A stretch of 64,000 nt of DNA from Variovorax paradoxus B4 (GCF_000463015.1 NC_022234.1:558001-622000); one strand, 5' to 3'. Numbered from the stretch's first letter, positions 1 to 9,189 are shown. Notes: generated from the sequence alone by a model not told the origin. Program-made: numbers and translations.

Positions 1-2
1 TC

Positions 3-1061
3 GCGCAGCGCATCGCGGCCGAAGGCAAGCCGCAGCTGCTGTCGGTTGCGCAGTTCGACCGCGGCAGCCTCGAGGACCTGTTCCACGTCGCCGACGTGAT
101 GCAGCCGATTGCGCGCCGGCAGAAGGTCACGCGCATCCTCGAAGGCGCCGTGCTCGGCAGCCTGTTCTTCGAAGCCAGCACGCGCACGCGCGTGAGCTTC
201 GGCGCCGCCTTCTGCCGGCTCGGCGGCACGGTGTGCGACACCACGGGCTTCACCTTCTCGTCGATGGCCAAGGGGGAGTCGATCTACGACACCAGCCGCG
301 TGATGAGCGGCTATGTCGACGCACTGGTGGTGCGCCATCCCGAGCAGGGCTCGGTGGCCGAGTTCGCACGTGCCACCAACATTCCGGTCATCAATGCCGG
401 CGACGGTCCCGGCGAACACCCGAGCCAGGCCATCCTCGACCTGTACACCATCCAGCGCGAGTTCTCGCGCATGGGCAAGCTGGTCGACGGCACGCACGTG
501 GCGATGGTCGGCGACCTCAAGTACGGCCGCACCGTGCATTCGCTGATCCGGCTGCTGTCGCTCTACCGCGGGCTGAAGTTCACGCTGGTTGCGCCACCGT
601 CGCTGGAGATGCCGGCCTACCTGGTCGAGCTGGTCGCGCGCAACGGCCATGTCATCGAGCAGACCTCATCGCTGGCGCAGGGGCTGCGCGGGGCCGACGT
701 GGTCTATGCGACACGCGTGCAGAAGGAACGGTTCGCGAATGGAGAAACGCTGGAGGGCTACACGCCCGAGTTCCAGGTGTGCAAGGCCCTGGTGGATGCG
801 GCCTGCAAGCCCGACACGATCCTCATGCACCCCTTGCCGCGCGACGGGCGCCCGGGCGCGAACGACCTGAGCGTGGACCTCAACCACGATCCGCGGCTGG
901 CGATCTTCAGGCAGACCGACAACGGCATCCCGGTGCGCATGGCGCTCTTTGCAGTGCTGATGGGCGTGGACCAGCAGGTGGCGCGCTCGATGCGCGATGC
1001 AGGCTGGCGTTCGCCCGCGCACATCGGGCCGGACGATGCGGACTTCGACGGGCTCGACTGA
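3..1061 (+). CDS. pyrB: aspartate carbamoyltransferase, 5'-truncated by window edge
   Basis: Carbamoyl-phosphate + L-aspartate to carbamoyl-aspartate, first committed step of pyrimidine synthesis, cytosolic. The frame is open from the first bases of the window, so the true start lies upstream; the GTG at 96 is internal. Visible family motifs: the carbamoyl-phosphate loop FFEASTRTR at about 165-191, GEHPSQ at 411-428 and HPLPR near 828-840. The last motif plus the aspartate-type loop fit ATCase better than ornithine carbamoyltransferase. The protein ends with a short tail (FDGLD) at TGA 1059-1061. No other pyrimidine gene is in the window. An ornithine-carbamoyltransferase-like paralogue cannot be fully excluded. 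Confidence 0.85.
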   Translation, partial: AQRIAAEGKPQLLSVAQFDRGSLEDLFHVADVMQPIARRQKVTRILEGAVLGSLFFEASTRTRVSFGAAFCRLGGTVCDTTGFTFSSMAKGESIYDTSRVMSGYVDALVVRHPEQGSVAEFARATNIPVINAGDGPGEHPSQAILDLYTIQREFSRMGKLVDGTHVAMVGDLKYGRTVHSLIRLLSLYRGLKFTLVAPPSLEMPAYLVELVARNGHVIEQTSSLAQGLRGADVVYATRVQKERFANGETLEGYTPEFQVCKALVDAACKPDTILMHPLPRDGRPGANDLSVDLNHDPRLAIFRQTDNGIPVRMALFAVLMGVDQQVARSMRDAGWRSPAHIGPDDADFDGLD

Positions 1062-1159
1062 AACTACAAAGCACCTTTTCATGCGCCGGTGCATGACGGG
1101 AGGGGTGCGCTCCTAGACTGGGTGTTCTGGCGTCCGGGCGGGCGCCTCGAGGACATCGA

Positions 1160-2371
1160 ATGAAGAACCACCTTTCCATGCAACCCCTGGCCGGCGTGCG
1201 CGTGCTCGACCTGTCGCGCGTGATGGCGGGCCCGCTGTGCGGCATGGCACTGGCCGATCTGGGCGCCGACGTGATCAAGGTCGAGCATCCCGAGCGCGGC
1301 GACGACACGCGCGACTGGGGCGTGCGCATCGGCCGCCACAACACCTCCTACTTCAACAGCTGCAACCGCAACAAGCGCTCCATCTGCGTGGACCTGCAGG
1401 ACGAGGATGGCCGGGCGCTCGTGCGCAAGCTCGCGGCGCAGTGCGACGTGGTGATCCAGAACTTCAAGTACGGCGGTGCGCAGAAGATGGGCCTGGGCTA
1501 CGAGGACCTGCGCAGGATCAACCCGAAGATCATCTACTGCTCGATCTCGGGCTACTCGGTGCTGAGCCAGGAGAAGGCGCGGCCGGGCTACGACCTGGTG
1601 ATCCAGGGCGAGACCGGCCTCATGGCCATGAACGGCGAGGAGGGCCAGGGTCCGCTGAAGTTCGGCATCGCCGCGGTCGACATGTTCACCGGCATGTACT
1701 CGGCCCAGGCCATCCTGGCCGTGCTGTACGAGCGCACGCGCACCGGCGAGGGCCGCCACATCCAGATGTCGCTCTACGACAGCGGGATGATGATCACGTC
1801 CTACTACGGGCTGACCGCCTGGCTGAACAAGGGCGATCCCGCGAAGTTCGGCAACTCGCATCCGTCCATCGTGCCCTACGGCGTGTTCGAGGCCGCGGAC
1901 GGCCCGCTGGTGATTGCCGTCGGCAACAACGGCCAGTTCAGGAAGTTCTGCGACGAGGTGATCCTCTGCCCGGAGCTGCCCGTCGATCCGAAGTTCGCCA
2001 CCAACACCGAGCGCTCGAAAAACCGGCATGAGCTGCTGCCCATCCTGCTCGGCAGGATCGGGCAGTTCTCGCGCGCCGATCTCCTCGAGCGCATGAACAA
2101 GGCCGGCATTCCGTGCGGCCAGGTGCTGGGCCTGTACGAGGCGCTGCAGTCCGACCGGACGGCGCAGACCCAGGTCTGGCACCGGTTCGAGGATGCGGAA
2201 GCGGGGGCGCAGGCCGTCCACGCACCGCCCTACATCATCGACGGCGCGCGCTCGGGCGTGCGCCACCCTCCGCCGCACCTGGGGGAGCACACGGCCGAGG
2301 TGCTGCGTGAATTGCTGGACCTGGGCGACGGCCAGCTCGAGTCCCTGACCCGGAGAAGCGTCATCAAATGA
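1160..2371 (+). CDS. class III CoA-transferase (CaiB/BaiF family)
   Basis: Transfers CoA between carboxylic acids; the physiological acid is not readable from sequence. 403 aa, the normal family length. The N-terminal Rossmann-type half opens with the typical GVRVLDLSRVMAGP segment (about residues 12-25), and the catalytic Asp expected in this family is probably D174 in the segment AAVDMFTG. The ATG at 1160 is used; an in-frame ATG at 1178 (MQPLAG) would match many relatives equally well. It is convergent with the Bug gene at 2447-3403 and the two share a bidirectional terminator. The pairing of CoA-transferase and Bug protein suggests uptake and activation of a carboxylate, which is inference. 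Confidence 0.88.
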   Translation: MKNHLSMQPLAGVRVLDLSRVMAGPLCGMALADLGADVIKVEHPERGDDTRDWGVRIGRHNTSYFNSCNRNKRSICVDLQDEDGRALVRKLAAQCDVVIQNFKYGGAQKMGLGYEDLRRINPKIIYCSISGYSVLSQEKARPGYDLVIQGETGLMAMNGEEGQGPLKFGIAAVDMFTGMYSAQAILAVLYERTRTGEGRHIQMSLYDSGMMITSYYGLTAWLNKGDPAKFGNSHPSIVPYGVFEAADGPLVIAVGNNGQFRKFCDEVILCPELPVDPKFATNTERSKNRHELLPILLGRIGQFSRADLLERMNKAGIPCGQVLGLYEALQSDRTAQTQVWHRFEDAEAGAQAVHAPPYIIDGARSGVRHPPPHLGEHTAEVLRELLDLGDGQLESLTRRSVIK

Positions 2372-2382
2372 CGGAAATCGGA

Positions 2383-2429
2383 CAAGGCCCGGACCCATTG
2401 CCCTGCGAGGGCGATGAATCCGGGCCTTG
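2383..2429. terminator. bidirectional hairpin terminator between convergent genes
   Basis: Perfect 11-bp inverted repeat CAAGGCCCGGA (2383-2393) / TCCGGGCCTTG (2419-2429). The loop contains a second stem, ATTGCCCT (2397-2404) with AGGGCGAT (2408-2415), one G-T wobble. It sits exactly between the stop of the CoA-transferase and the stop of the convergent Bug gene. There is no long T-run, so intrinsic strength is uncertain. Confidence 0.65.
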
Positions 2430-2446
2430 CCGATGGCCTGTGCCGT

Positions 2447-3403
2447 TCAGTGCGATTGCTTGGGCAGGTTCAGGCCGCGCAGGACAGGAAGCCAGCGGTC
2501 CGCCTCGGCCTTGATGAACTTGTCGAGGTCCTCGGGCGTGCCGCCGCGCGGCTCCATGCCGATGGCGCGGGCGCGGGCCACGAAGTCGGGATCGGCGATC
2601 ACCTGGTTCACCGCCTTGTTCAGGCGGTCGATCACCGGCCGGGGCGTGCCGGCGGGCACCGAGAGGGAATACCAGAGCGTGGCTTCCATGTCGTAGCCCT
2701 GCTCCTTGAAGGTGGGCGCGTCGGGCACCTGCGGCAGGCGCTGCGAATCCATCACGCCCAGCACGCGCAGCTTGCCCGCCTTCACATAGGGCAGCGATCC
2801 CGTGATGGAGGTGCCGTGGATGTCGATCTGGTTGCCCAGCAGGGCCTGCAGCGCGGGCGCATCGCCGTTGAAGGGAATGTGCAGCGTGCTGAAGCCTTGT
2901 TCCTTTTCGAAAGCGATGGGCGCCAGGTTCGTCAGGATGGCTGCGCCCGGCGAGCCGCGGTTGATCTTGCCGGGGTTCTGCCTGGCATAGGCCACCATTT
3001 CCTTGATGTTCTTGTAGGGCAGGTCGGTGCGCCCCACGACGATGGCGGGCTGGTAGGCGATCTGCGTGACCGGGGCGAAGTCCTTCGCCGGATCGTAGGG
3101 CAGCTTCTCATAGAGCACGCTGTTGTTCGCCAGCGTGCCGAGCGACGACACCAGCACCGTCTGCCCGTCGGGCTTGGCGCGCGCGACGTAGTCGGCAGCG
3201 AGGATGCCGCTGGCGCCTGGCTTGTTCTCGATGATGACGTTCAGGCCCTGCTTGTTGAGCTCCTGGGCCAGGATGCGGCAGTACTGGTCGGTGCCGCCGC
3301 CTGCCGCAAAGGGCACGACGATGCGGATCACCTGCTGGGCGAGCGCGGGGGCGAGTGCGCAGGCACCCAGCGCCAACCCGAGGACGAGTTTTCTATAGCT
3401 CAT
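2447..3403 (-). CDS. Bug-family (TctC) periplasmic solute-binding protein
   Basis: Periplasmic binding protein of the tripartite tricarboxylate transporter superfamily; these bind carboxylates or similar solutes. 318 aa. It has a Sec signal peptide with likely cleavage after ALA near residue 22, then the family start VIRIVVPFAAGGGTDQYCR, and NKPGASG in the ligand loop. No TctA/TctB membrane genes are adjacent, which is usual for orphan Bug genes in Burkholderiales. The start at 3403 follows a purine-rich AGGAGAC stretch. Ligand unknown; the neighbouring CoA-transferase suggests an organic acid. Confidence 0.9.
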   Translation of the reverse strand: MSYRKLVLGLALGACALAPALAQQVIRIVVPFAAGGGTDQYCRILAQELNKQGLNVIIENKPGASGILAADYVARAKPDGQTVLVSSLGTLANNSVLYEKLPYDPAKDFAPVTQIAYQPAIVVGRTDLPYKNIKEMVAYARQNPGKINRGSPGAAILTNLAPIAFEKEQGFSTLHIPFNGDAPALQALLGNQIDIHGTSITGSLPYVKAGKLRVLGVMDSQRLPQVPDAPTFKEQGYDMEATLWYSLSVPAGTPRPVIDRLNKAVNQVIADPDFVARARAIGMEPRGGTPEDLDKFIKAEADRWLPVLRGLNLPKQSH

Positions 3404-3540
3404 TTTGTCTCCTGTTCCGGCCCGGGATCGGGCTCTGGAGCCAGTCTAGGTGGCTGCCTTTGACGCTGCGCTGCACGAAATGAAAAGCAGCTTTGCGGGA
3501 AGCGCCGGCAGGCGTGAGCCCGGCCTTGCACACTTCGCCG

Positions 3541-4458
3541 ATGACCGTGGAGATCACCAGAATCGGGATGACCAAGGACCAGCTGGGCGAGAGCCCTTGC
3601 TGGGATGCCGACGCGCAGGCGCTGAACTGGATCGACGCGCTGGGCGGCGCGCTGTGGCGGCTGCGCGCCGGGGCCGAGCAGCCCGAGCGGCATGAGCTGC
3701 CGGCGCCCGTGGGCTCGATCGCGCCCTGCCGCGGCGCGGCCGTGGTGGTGGCGCTGCGCAACACCTTCGCGCGCTACGACTTCGCCACGCGCACACTGCA
3801 GCACCGGGCCGGCATCCCGGTGGACCACCCGAAGGTGCGCTTCAACGACGGCAAGTGCGATCCGGCGGGCCACTTCCTGGCCGGCACCATGCACGTCGAC
3901 CGCCAGCCCGGCGAGGCCATCGTGGGAGGCCTCTACCGGCTGCGCACCGACCACCGCGTCGAGCAGCTGGCCGACGACATCGGCTTTGCCAACGGACCCT
4001 GCTTCAGCCCCGACGGCCGCGTGCTGTACCTGGCCGACAGCCTGGAGCGCACCATCTGGGCCTACGACTACGACCCTGACGGCCCGCTGCGCAACAAGCG
4101 CGTGTTCGCGAGGACGCATGAATTCGATTCGGGCCCCGATGGCGCGACGGTCGATGCAGAGGGCTTCGTCTGGACCGTGCTGACCCGCGCCGCCAGGCTT
4201 GCGCGTTACGCGCCCGACGGCAGGCTGGAACGCCTGATCGATTTGCCCGCGAGCTATCCGACGAGCATCTGCTTCGGCGGACCACGTCTGGAGCACCTGT
4301 ACCTGACCAGCATTTCCCGCAGCGCGCGCCTGCAGGGGAACAAGGCGCAGGACGGCGGGCTGTTCCGGATCGAGGGGCTGGCCGCGCCGGGACTCATGCC
4401 CGACCGCTTCGGAGGTTGCCAGAGCGCTGAGCTGGAAGTTACAAGCAGGATCTCTTGA
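3541..4458 (+). CDS. SMP-30/gluconolactonase/LRE family protein, altered 3' end
   Basis: Six-bladed beta-propeller hydrolase family acting on sugar lactones (L-arabinonolactone, gluconolactone and similar); metal-dependent and cytosolic. Visible family segments: GESPCWDADAQALNWID near the start (metal-ligand Glu), RFNDGKCDPAGHFLAGTM, and FANGPCFSPDGRVLYLADS. The start ATG 3541 gives MTVEITRIG; an upstream in-frame start at 3493 is less like the family, and no strong RBS is visible for either. The last residues after RFGG (about 4410) do not look like the family. They run into the decayed mobile region, so the final residues were probably replaced by a recombination junction. About 305 aa, close to normal length, so it may still work. 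Confidence 0.78.
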   Translation: MTVEITRIGMTKDQLGESPCWDADAQALNWIDALGGALWRLRAGAEQPERHELPAPVGSIAPCRGAAVVVALRNTFARYDFATRTLQHRAGIPVDHPKVRFNDGKCDPAGHFLAGTMHVDRQPGEAIVGGLYRLRTDHRVEQLADDIGFANGPCFSPDGRVLYLADSLERTIWAYDYDPDGPLRNKRVFARTHEFDSGPDGATVDAEGFVWTVLTRAARLARYAPDGRLERLIDLPASYPTSICFGGPRLEHLYLTSISRSARLQGNKAQDGGLFRIEGLAAPGLMPDRFGGCQSAELEVTSRIS

Positions 4459-4665
4459 CGACGTTCGCGTCCAGCAGTTGGCGCGGCGGGCCGGCGGAGA
4501 TGATGGCGTTGTAGAGTTTCGTGAGAGTGCGCTGTTTTAGATCATTTTCGTGCCCCGGTTTGGCTACAGGTCGCGCCGGGAACCCTGCGGCCTGCTCCTC
4601 GGGAGTGAGGGCCCAATCGGTCCATTCGGGTGGGTTGAGGTAGTGGTCGCGCAGCTTGAATAGTT
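4440..4665 (-). pseudogene. C-terminal remnant of a DNA methyltransferase (R-M type)
   Basis: On the minus strand a short open stretch starts LRDHYLNPPEWTDW, continues LTPEEQAAGFPARPVAKPGH and reaches RTLTKLYN. This resembles the tail of large class I SAM-dependent DNA methyltransferases of restriction-modification systems, where RTLTNLYNARPAWL-type endings occur. After LYN the homology stops and the sequence abuts the altered end of the SMP-30 gene. A stop (TAA) lies just upstream at about 4670, so no intact gene is present. The identification rests on remembered family wording and needs a database search. Confidence 0.5.
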
Positions 4666-4696
4666 ATTTGGCTGCCGGTGCGATTGCGTTTGCCCT

Positions 4697-4862
4697 TTGA
4701 TCAACCTCGCGCGCCACAACCTCCAGCGCGCAACTCTCCGGCGGCGGCAACCTCGCTACCGCTCGGGCCTTGAATGATTTTCCGTATCGAGCCACTCTCG
4801 TCCTTCATCGCCGCCCCCGGGGTTCTTGGTTCGAAGGAGGCGACAACTATTCTGACGCGCGT
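4697..4862 (-). mobile_element. 5'-end remnant of the same IS3-type element as at 11.2-12.8 kb
   Basis: The reverse complement of this stretch matches the left end of the element at 11.18-11.34 kb base for base with scattered changes: terminal CGCGTCA..TAGTTGTCGCCTCC, the GGGGGCGGCGATGAAGGA leader, and the first roughly 30 codons of orfA. It breaks off at 4697. It lies in the opposite orientation to the complete copy, so the two form a large inverted pair. Confidence 0.8.
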
Positions 4863-4959
4863 GGGGAGGGCAGAGGCGCACAGGCATACGTCTTCAGCCG
4901 TGCCGTCTGCCGATCTCTGTTGATGATGGGACCTTGGCTCTCTTCTCATTTTATGCGAC

Positions 4960-5318
4960 GGCGCGCGCGTTCACCTCGTGCTGGACAACCCGAACATTCA
5001 TTTCGGGAAATGCTTCGACGATGTGTTGGGAGCGCGCGCAGCCAACACGCTGCTGCGCTGGGTGCGCTTTCACTACACGGCCAAGCACGCAAGTTGGCTC
5101 AACATGGCAGAGAACGAGATCGGCATCCTCACCCGCCATTGCCTGAACCGCCACTTCCCCAGCCAGCAACTTCTGCGACGCGAAGTCGATGCCTGGCAAA
5201 CAGATCGAAACGCGTTGCGCCGAACCATCGAGTGGAAGTTCACTCGACAGGACGCAGATCACAACCTCGGGCGTCATTGCGTTTCGGAACTTACGTGTTG
5301 GTGTGCCAGTTCATTTGA
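4960..5318 (+). pseudogene. IS630-family transposase, C-terminal remnant
   Basis: The frame reading RVHLVLDNPNIHF at about 4966-5004 carries the second catalytic Asp (LVLDN), and HASWLNMAE (about 5088-5114) carries the catalytic Glu of the DDE domain. It is followed by the typical tail TIEWKFTRQDA. The N-terminal half with the first Asp is missing. The usual stop after SELTC has been lost, so the frame drifts into the 3' end of the convergent lipoprotein gene. Inactive remnant. Confidence 0.8.
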
Positions 5319-8300
5319 GTACGCTGAGCCCACCCGCTCCCGCCGCAACGTAGACACGGCCATTGTTGACCGCGGTGGCTACCGCTCCTCCCACCACACC
5401 CTTGAGGGCCATCATCCTCGGCGCAGCAACGTTGCTCCAATCGAGTTTGACGACGCCGGCGTCACCGTAGGCGACATAGAACAACAGGCGCGGCGTCCCC
5501 AGCGTATAGACCGAGCCAGCGCCACCGCTCAGTGGTTGATTGGCTGGGAAGTACTGCGGGGTCATGTACAGCGCTCCTCCCTCGAGGTTCTCAAAGCCGG
5601 CAAGCTTCTGCAGTTTGAAATAGCCGGCTGCGGCGGGGCGGCATTCGGCCACGCCACCCTGCTTGGCGCTGAGCTTGGTGACGTCGGTGACGGCCAGGCA
5701 GGCATCGGGCGCCTGGCCCGCCGGCACCACCGCCGGGCGCTCCTCGGAGGCGGGGCGGATCAGGTCGAGCATGCGATAGGCCACCAAGCCGAAGCTGTCG
5801 TAGCTGAAGTAGGCCAGGTCACCCACGATATGCACGTCGACGCTCTTGCCATCGGCCGAGCCGAACGCGTTGTCGTCATCGGCCTTCAACGGCTCGAAGG
5901 TCTTGATGAGGTGATTGACCACGGTCAGATCTTCTGCTCGGCCAGTGGCCAGGAAGTCCGTCATGTCTACCACCGAGACACCATAAGAACCGGCTGCCAC
6001 CACCGCGTAGGTGCGCCGGGTCGCAGGATTCGCCCACAGCTTGACTGAGGCCGCACGCCCCAGCGGCGGCTTGCCGCTGGCACCCTCGGAGTCCCCGATG
6101 TTGGCCACCACGTGGGCGCCCGAGGCCGGGTCGGCAGTGGTGTCGTAGACGGTCAGGCCGTTGTCGCCGTCAGCCACGATGGCGTAGTTGCCGGAGTAGG
6201 CCACTCCGTAGGCATGGTCCTGGCCTGTGATCTTCACCTTGCCCACGGCGCCGGCCTCGGTGTTGTGCTCGAATACACCGCCCTTCGCGTTGACCAACGC
6301 TGGCGAACCCACCTGCGCGCTGCCGCCGGTGACGGCCGAGACGTTGATGCGGCGCATGCCCAGGCTCTGACTCATCACGTAGGCTTGGGCGGGGTCGCCG
6401 GCGAATGCCACCTTGAACGCATGCGGGGTGGGCAGCACGCTGTCGCTGATGGGATATTCGCTTTGCAGCGTGTTGGCCACCAGATGCGGGTCGTCGATGG
6501 GATTGATACCATCGGCGATGCGCCAGACGCTTACCCCGTGCGGGCCATCACCCAGGTAGAGGTGGTTGCCTGAGACTGTGACGCCTTCGGTATGTCCGAT
6601 GGCGATGGGCTGGCCGGCTGAGCCGTCCTCGTACGCGCCGACTTCGTTGGTACTCACCAGGCTGACCGGTACGGCAAATCGGCTGGCTTCGGCCACCCCG
6701 GCGGTCTTGAGGTCAATGATGTCGACGAAGCTCACCCCGCCTGCACCCGACGCCTCTACCACGTCCACCTGCCCGGAGGCCCTGGTGTTGCCTCCCACCA
6801 TGAACAACGAGCCGCCATGGCCGTTGATCTCACCGGTGACCAGCATCACCGGCGCGGTGTAGTTGCCGTTCACGGCCGTCAGGAACTTCGGCATCGACTC
6901 GTCGCCCACGGGAACCGGCGTCATGTCATAGGACGTGACGAATTCGTAGTCGGGCCAGTGGATCCGTGCGTCGGTGTTGTTGTTGTATGGGCCGCTGCGC
7001 CATTCGGTAGCGGGGGCCTCGGCACCCTTGAGCACAACCAGGCCGGCGAAATGATCGGTGTAGTAGGCGTGGAATTTCGTGCCATCGTCCGGATCGGGTA
7101 CGACGCGCACGCCTATTACGCCGGCTTCCTTGAGCATCCCGGAGCCGGAGTGCGACAGGATTCCTTTCTTGTCGGAGTTCGCAGGAGGTTCGTCGGGCCC
7201 GTGGGCGGGCGCGGCCGGCACGTAGCCTGCATAGACGGGCGCCGCGGCGTTGGTCACATCCACGGCCACCAGGCCGCCGAGGGAATAGGCCACATAGGCC
7301 ATGGTCCGGCCGTTTGGCAGGTTCACGAGGTCCATGTCGCGCGCGTTGTAGTAGTACTTGCCGTAACGATCGAATTCGGCCCAAGGATAGGCTGCCAGGC
7401 TGCTCTTCTCGCCAAGTTCGGCTGCGGCCTGCTGGTACGTGGGCATACCGTCTGCGTCGACGAAGGCCGCATTGACCAGCAAGCTGGTGTTGCAGGCCGG
7501 TTTGCGATCGGGAAAGCCGAACCAGTCCTCCTGCGCGCTGTTGGCGCAATCGGCGTAGAGGTTGTAGTGGCCCTGGCGCGAGAGGTCGGCCGGGTCGAAA
7601 ATGCCTACCCCCAAGAAGCCCAGCGCCGCATAGAGGCGTCCGTCGTGCCGCTTGAGGCTCAATGGCTCGCCCCACGGGGATTCACCCGCGTACTTCAGCG
7701 TCCAGGTCTGCGCGCCATCGATGGCGAGCACACCGTCACCGCCAGCGTTCAACAATTTCGATAGCTTGGTCTTCTGGATGCCGAAGGAAGCGTTGGCCAC
7801 GAACAACTCGTCGTCGCTCGTCGCGTTGGTGCCCTGGTCATCCACCAATAGGTCGGACACCACCCCGTTGGTCAGCGGCGCGATCGCCGCCGGCTCGGTG
7901 AAAATCGAGCCGCCACCGTCCGTGTAGGTGTATGGTGGCGGAAGGTAGCTCACCGTCATGGTTCGCACATAGGTCATGGCCGCAGGGTTGGTGATGTCCA
8001 CCACCCCAATGCCCTTGCCGCCCATGGAAAGCAAGGCATAGTCCTGGCCGCCGAAGCCTTTGACCACCGTGATGTGCTGGATATAGCCCGGCGCGCTGAT
8101 CTCGATTACCGGGCCCTTCGTCATTCCGATGCGGGTGGCGGCGAACCGATTGGCCATGGTGTACAAGGCCCAGTCGACGGTGCCGTCGTTGTATAGCGCG
8201 ACGTCCTGCGTGGCGCCACCGACCTGTGCCACCAGCGTGTCGATATTGGCTTCGATGATCGTGATGGGCGAGACGGGGTCGGGTGTAGCGGTGGGAGGGC

Positions 8301-8457
8301 TGTCGGTAGGTGTGCTGCTGGTGGGCAGGATGGGGAAATAGCCCGCTGAGCCGCCTCCACCGCCGCAGCCTGCCATTACCAAGGCGGCGGCGAACGTCGC
8401 CGACAGGCCGACGATCCGTGACATTCGTTTGACCAAGAACTCTAGCGTGCGGGCCAT
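5311..8457 (-). CDS. large LVIVD-repeat (beta-propeller-like) lipoprotein
   Basis: 1048 aa. Signal peptide with a lipobox ending in the motif VMAGC followed by five glycines, so it is predicted to be lipid-anchored, then a Pro/Thr-rich linker. The rest is built from repeats of the LVIVD type (for example GIGVVDITNPA, GLVAVDVTNAA, GVSVVDMTDF, ending GLSVLK), which usually fold as propeller blades in cell-surface proteins. Function unknown. Start ATG 8457 is preceded by TGGAG at 8-12 nt; an internal ATG gives MSRIVGL. The frame stays open another 700 nt upstream, but that part lacks a signal and is not coding. It is an intact gene surrounded by IS debris, and may be cargo or a survivor of rearrangement. 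Confidence 0.82.
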   Translation of the reverse strand: MARTLEFLVKRMSRIVGLSATFAAALVMAGCGGGGGSAGYFPILPTSSTPTDSPPTATPDPVSPITIIEANIDTLVAQVGGATQDVALYNDGTVDWALYTMANRFAATRIGMTKGPVIEISAPGYIQHITVVKGFGGQDYALLSMGGKGIGVVDITNPAAMTYVRTMTVSYLPPPYTYTDGGGSIFTEPAAIAPLTNGVVSDLLVDDQGTNATSDDELFVANASFGIQKTKLSKLLNAGGDGVLAIDGAQTWTLKYAGESPWGEPLSLKRHDGRLYAALGFLGVGIFDPADLSRQGHYNLYADCANSAQEDWFGFPDRKPACNTSLLVNAAFVDADGMPTYQQAAAELGEKSSLAAYPWAEFDRYGKYYYNARDMDLVNLPNGRTMAYVAYSLGGLVAVDVTNAAAPVYAGYVPAAPAHGPDEPPANSDKKGILSHSGSGMLKEAGVIGVRVVPDPDDGTKFHAYYTDHFAGLVVLKGAEAPATEWRSGPYNNNTDARIHWPDYEFVTSYDMTPVPVGDESMPKFLTAVNGNYTAPVMLVTGEINGHGGSLFMVGGNTRASGQVDVVEASGAGGVSFVDIIDLKTAGVAEASRFAVPVSLVSTNEVGAYEDGSAGQPIAIGHTEGVTVSGNHLYLGDGPHGVSVWRIADGINPIDDPHLVANTLQSEYPISDSVLPTPHAFKVAFAGDPAQAYVMSQSLGMRRINVSAVTGGSAQVGSPALVNAKGGVFEHNTEAGAVGKVKITGQDHAYGVAYSGNYAIVADGDNGLTVYDTTADPASGAHVVANIGDSEGASGKPPLGRAASVKLWANPATRRTYAVVAAGSYGVSVVDMTDFLATGRAEDLTVVNHLIKTFEPLKADDDNAFGSADGKSVDVHIVGDLAYFSYDSFGLVAYRMLDLIRPASEERPAVVPAGQAPDACLAVTDVTKLSAKQGGVAECRPAAAGYFKLQKLAGFENLEGGALYMTPQYFPANQPLSGGAGSVYTLGTPRLLFYVAYGDAGVVKLDWSNVAAPRMMALKGVVGGAVATAVNNGRVYVAAGAGGLSVLK

Positions 8458-8879
8458 ATGGGACTCCAATGAGGATATGTGAGACGGTAGGTGGGTAACT
8501 GAACGAAAGCCGAGTTTCAAAGATGTCGCGGGAGGCGCGTTGATCCAGCGCAAGCGCGCTTGAAATCGGCAACCCTGGCAACTTGGCTGGCTGCAGTTGC
8601 CTGCGCGGTCTCGTGGCCGTCGGCTTACAACGCATGAAATATCGGCAATGACCGCGTGGCTCATTCGACACGGCTGCCGGACGACTCCCGGCCCCTGTGC
8701 TCGATCACGCGCAACGCATGGACATGCCGACGCAGGCAGGGGTCTGACAACGGGCGACGACTCCACGTCTCCAACTCGGCTATTTCCCGGCAGGCCGGGA
8801 AGCTGCAGGCCTGTAGCCCCAGGGCGAGTGCGACGTGTGCTGCCATCGGCTTCACACTCTTGTGCTTGGCAACACGACA
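8458..8879. other. intergenic, nothing recognisable apart from the lipoprotein leader
   Basis: Upstream region of the lipoprotein gene. It contains the GGAG ribosome-binding site just before 8457. No convincing promoter or gene was identified; open frames here have no recognisable protein similarity. Confidence 0.4.
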
Positions 8880-9185
8880 GGCGCTCGAATCGTTGAAAGG
8901 ACAGCTGTCGGAGGCGGCCCGGCTTCAGGACAGCGCCCAGGGCGAAATTCGGCGTCTGCGGGATGCGCTTGCGCAGGCCCAGGCGCAACTGGACGCGCAG
9001 CGGCTCGAGCACCGTGCCGCCATGACAGCACGCGAGGAAGCCCTGAAGGAAGCCCAAGCGCGGCACACGGTGCGTGAGCACCGGTTGCTGGGCGACATCG
9101 ACCGGGAGCGCCTGGCGGCCCGCCAAGCGGCTTCTGAACTTGCGAAGGAGCACAAGCTGCGCACCCGCACCGAGGAAGAACTGCT
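8880..9185 (+). pseudogene. KfrA-like DNA-binding coiled-coil protein, internal fragment
   Basis: About 100 codons of alanine/glutamine/arginine-rich coiled coil (QALESLKGQLSEAARLQD, then AMTAREEALKEAQARH and LLGDIDRERLAARQAASEL). This composition and wording resemble the alpha-helical tail of KfrA-type plasmid/ICE DNA-binding proteins. The N-terminal helix-turn-helix domain is absent and the frame ends shortly after TEEEL in unrelated residues. Probably a leftover of an integrated plasmid or integrative element. Confidence 0.55.
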
Positions 9186-9189
9186 GTGG

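Noticed and set aside
1079..2398. Long antisense frame under the CoA-transferase
   Set aside because: Composition is that of a GC-rich shadow frame; the plus-strand protein has clear family motifs.
4770..5318. 182-codon plus-strand frame over the IS junction
   Set aside because: It crosses an IS3 remnant and an IS630 remnant in the wrong frames.
8656..8879. Coding start for the KfrA-like fragment at 8656
   Set aside because: The first 75 codons resemble nothing and have aberrant composition; only 8880-9185 has family character.
8458..9153. Upstream extension of the lipoprotein frame to 9153
   Set aside because: The lipobox signal and RBS fix the start at 8457; the extension lacks any domain and runs antisense through the KfrA-like fragment.
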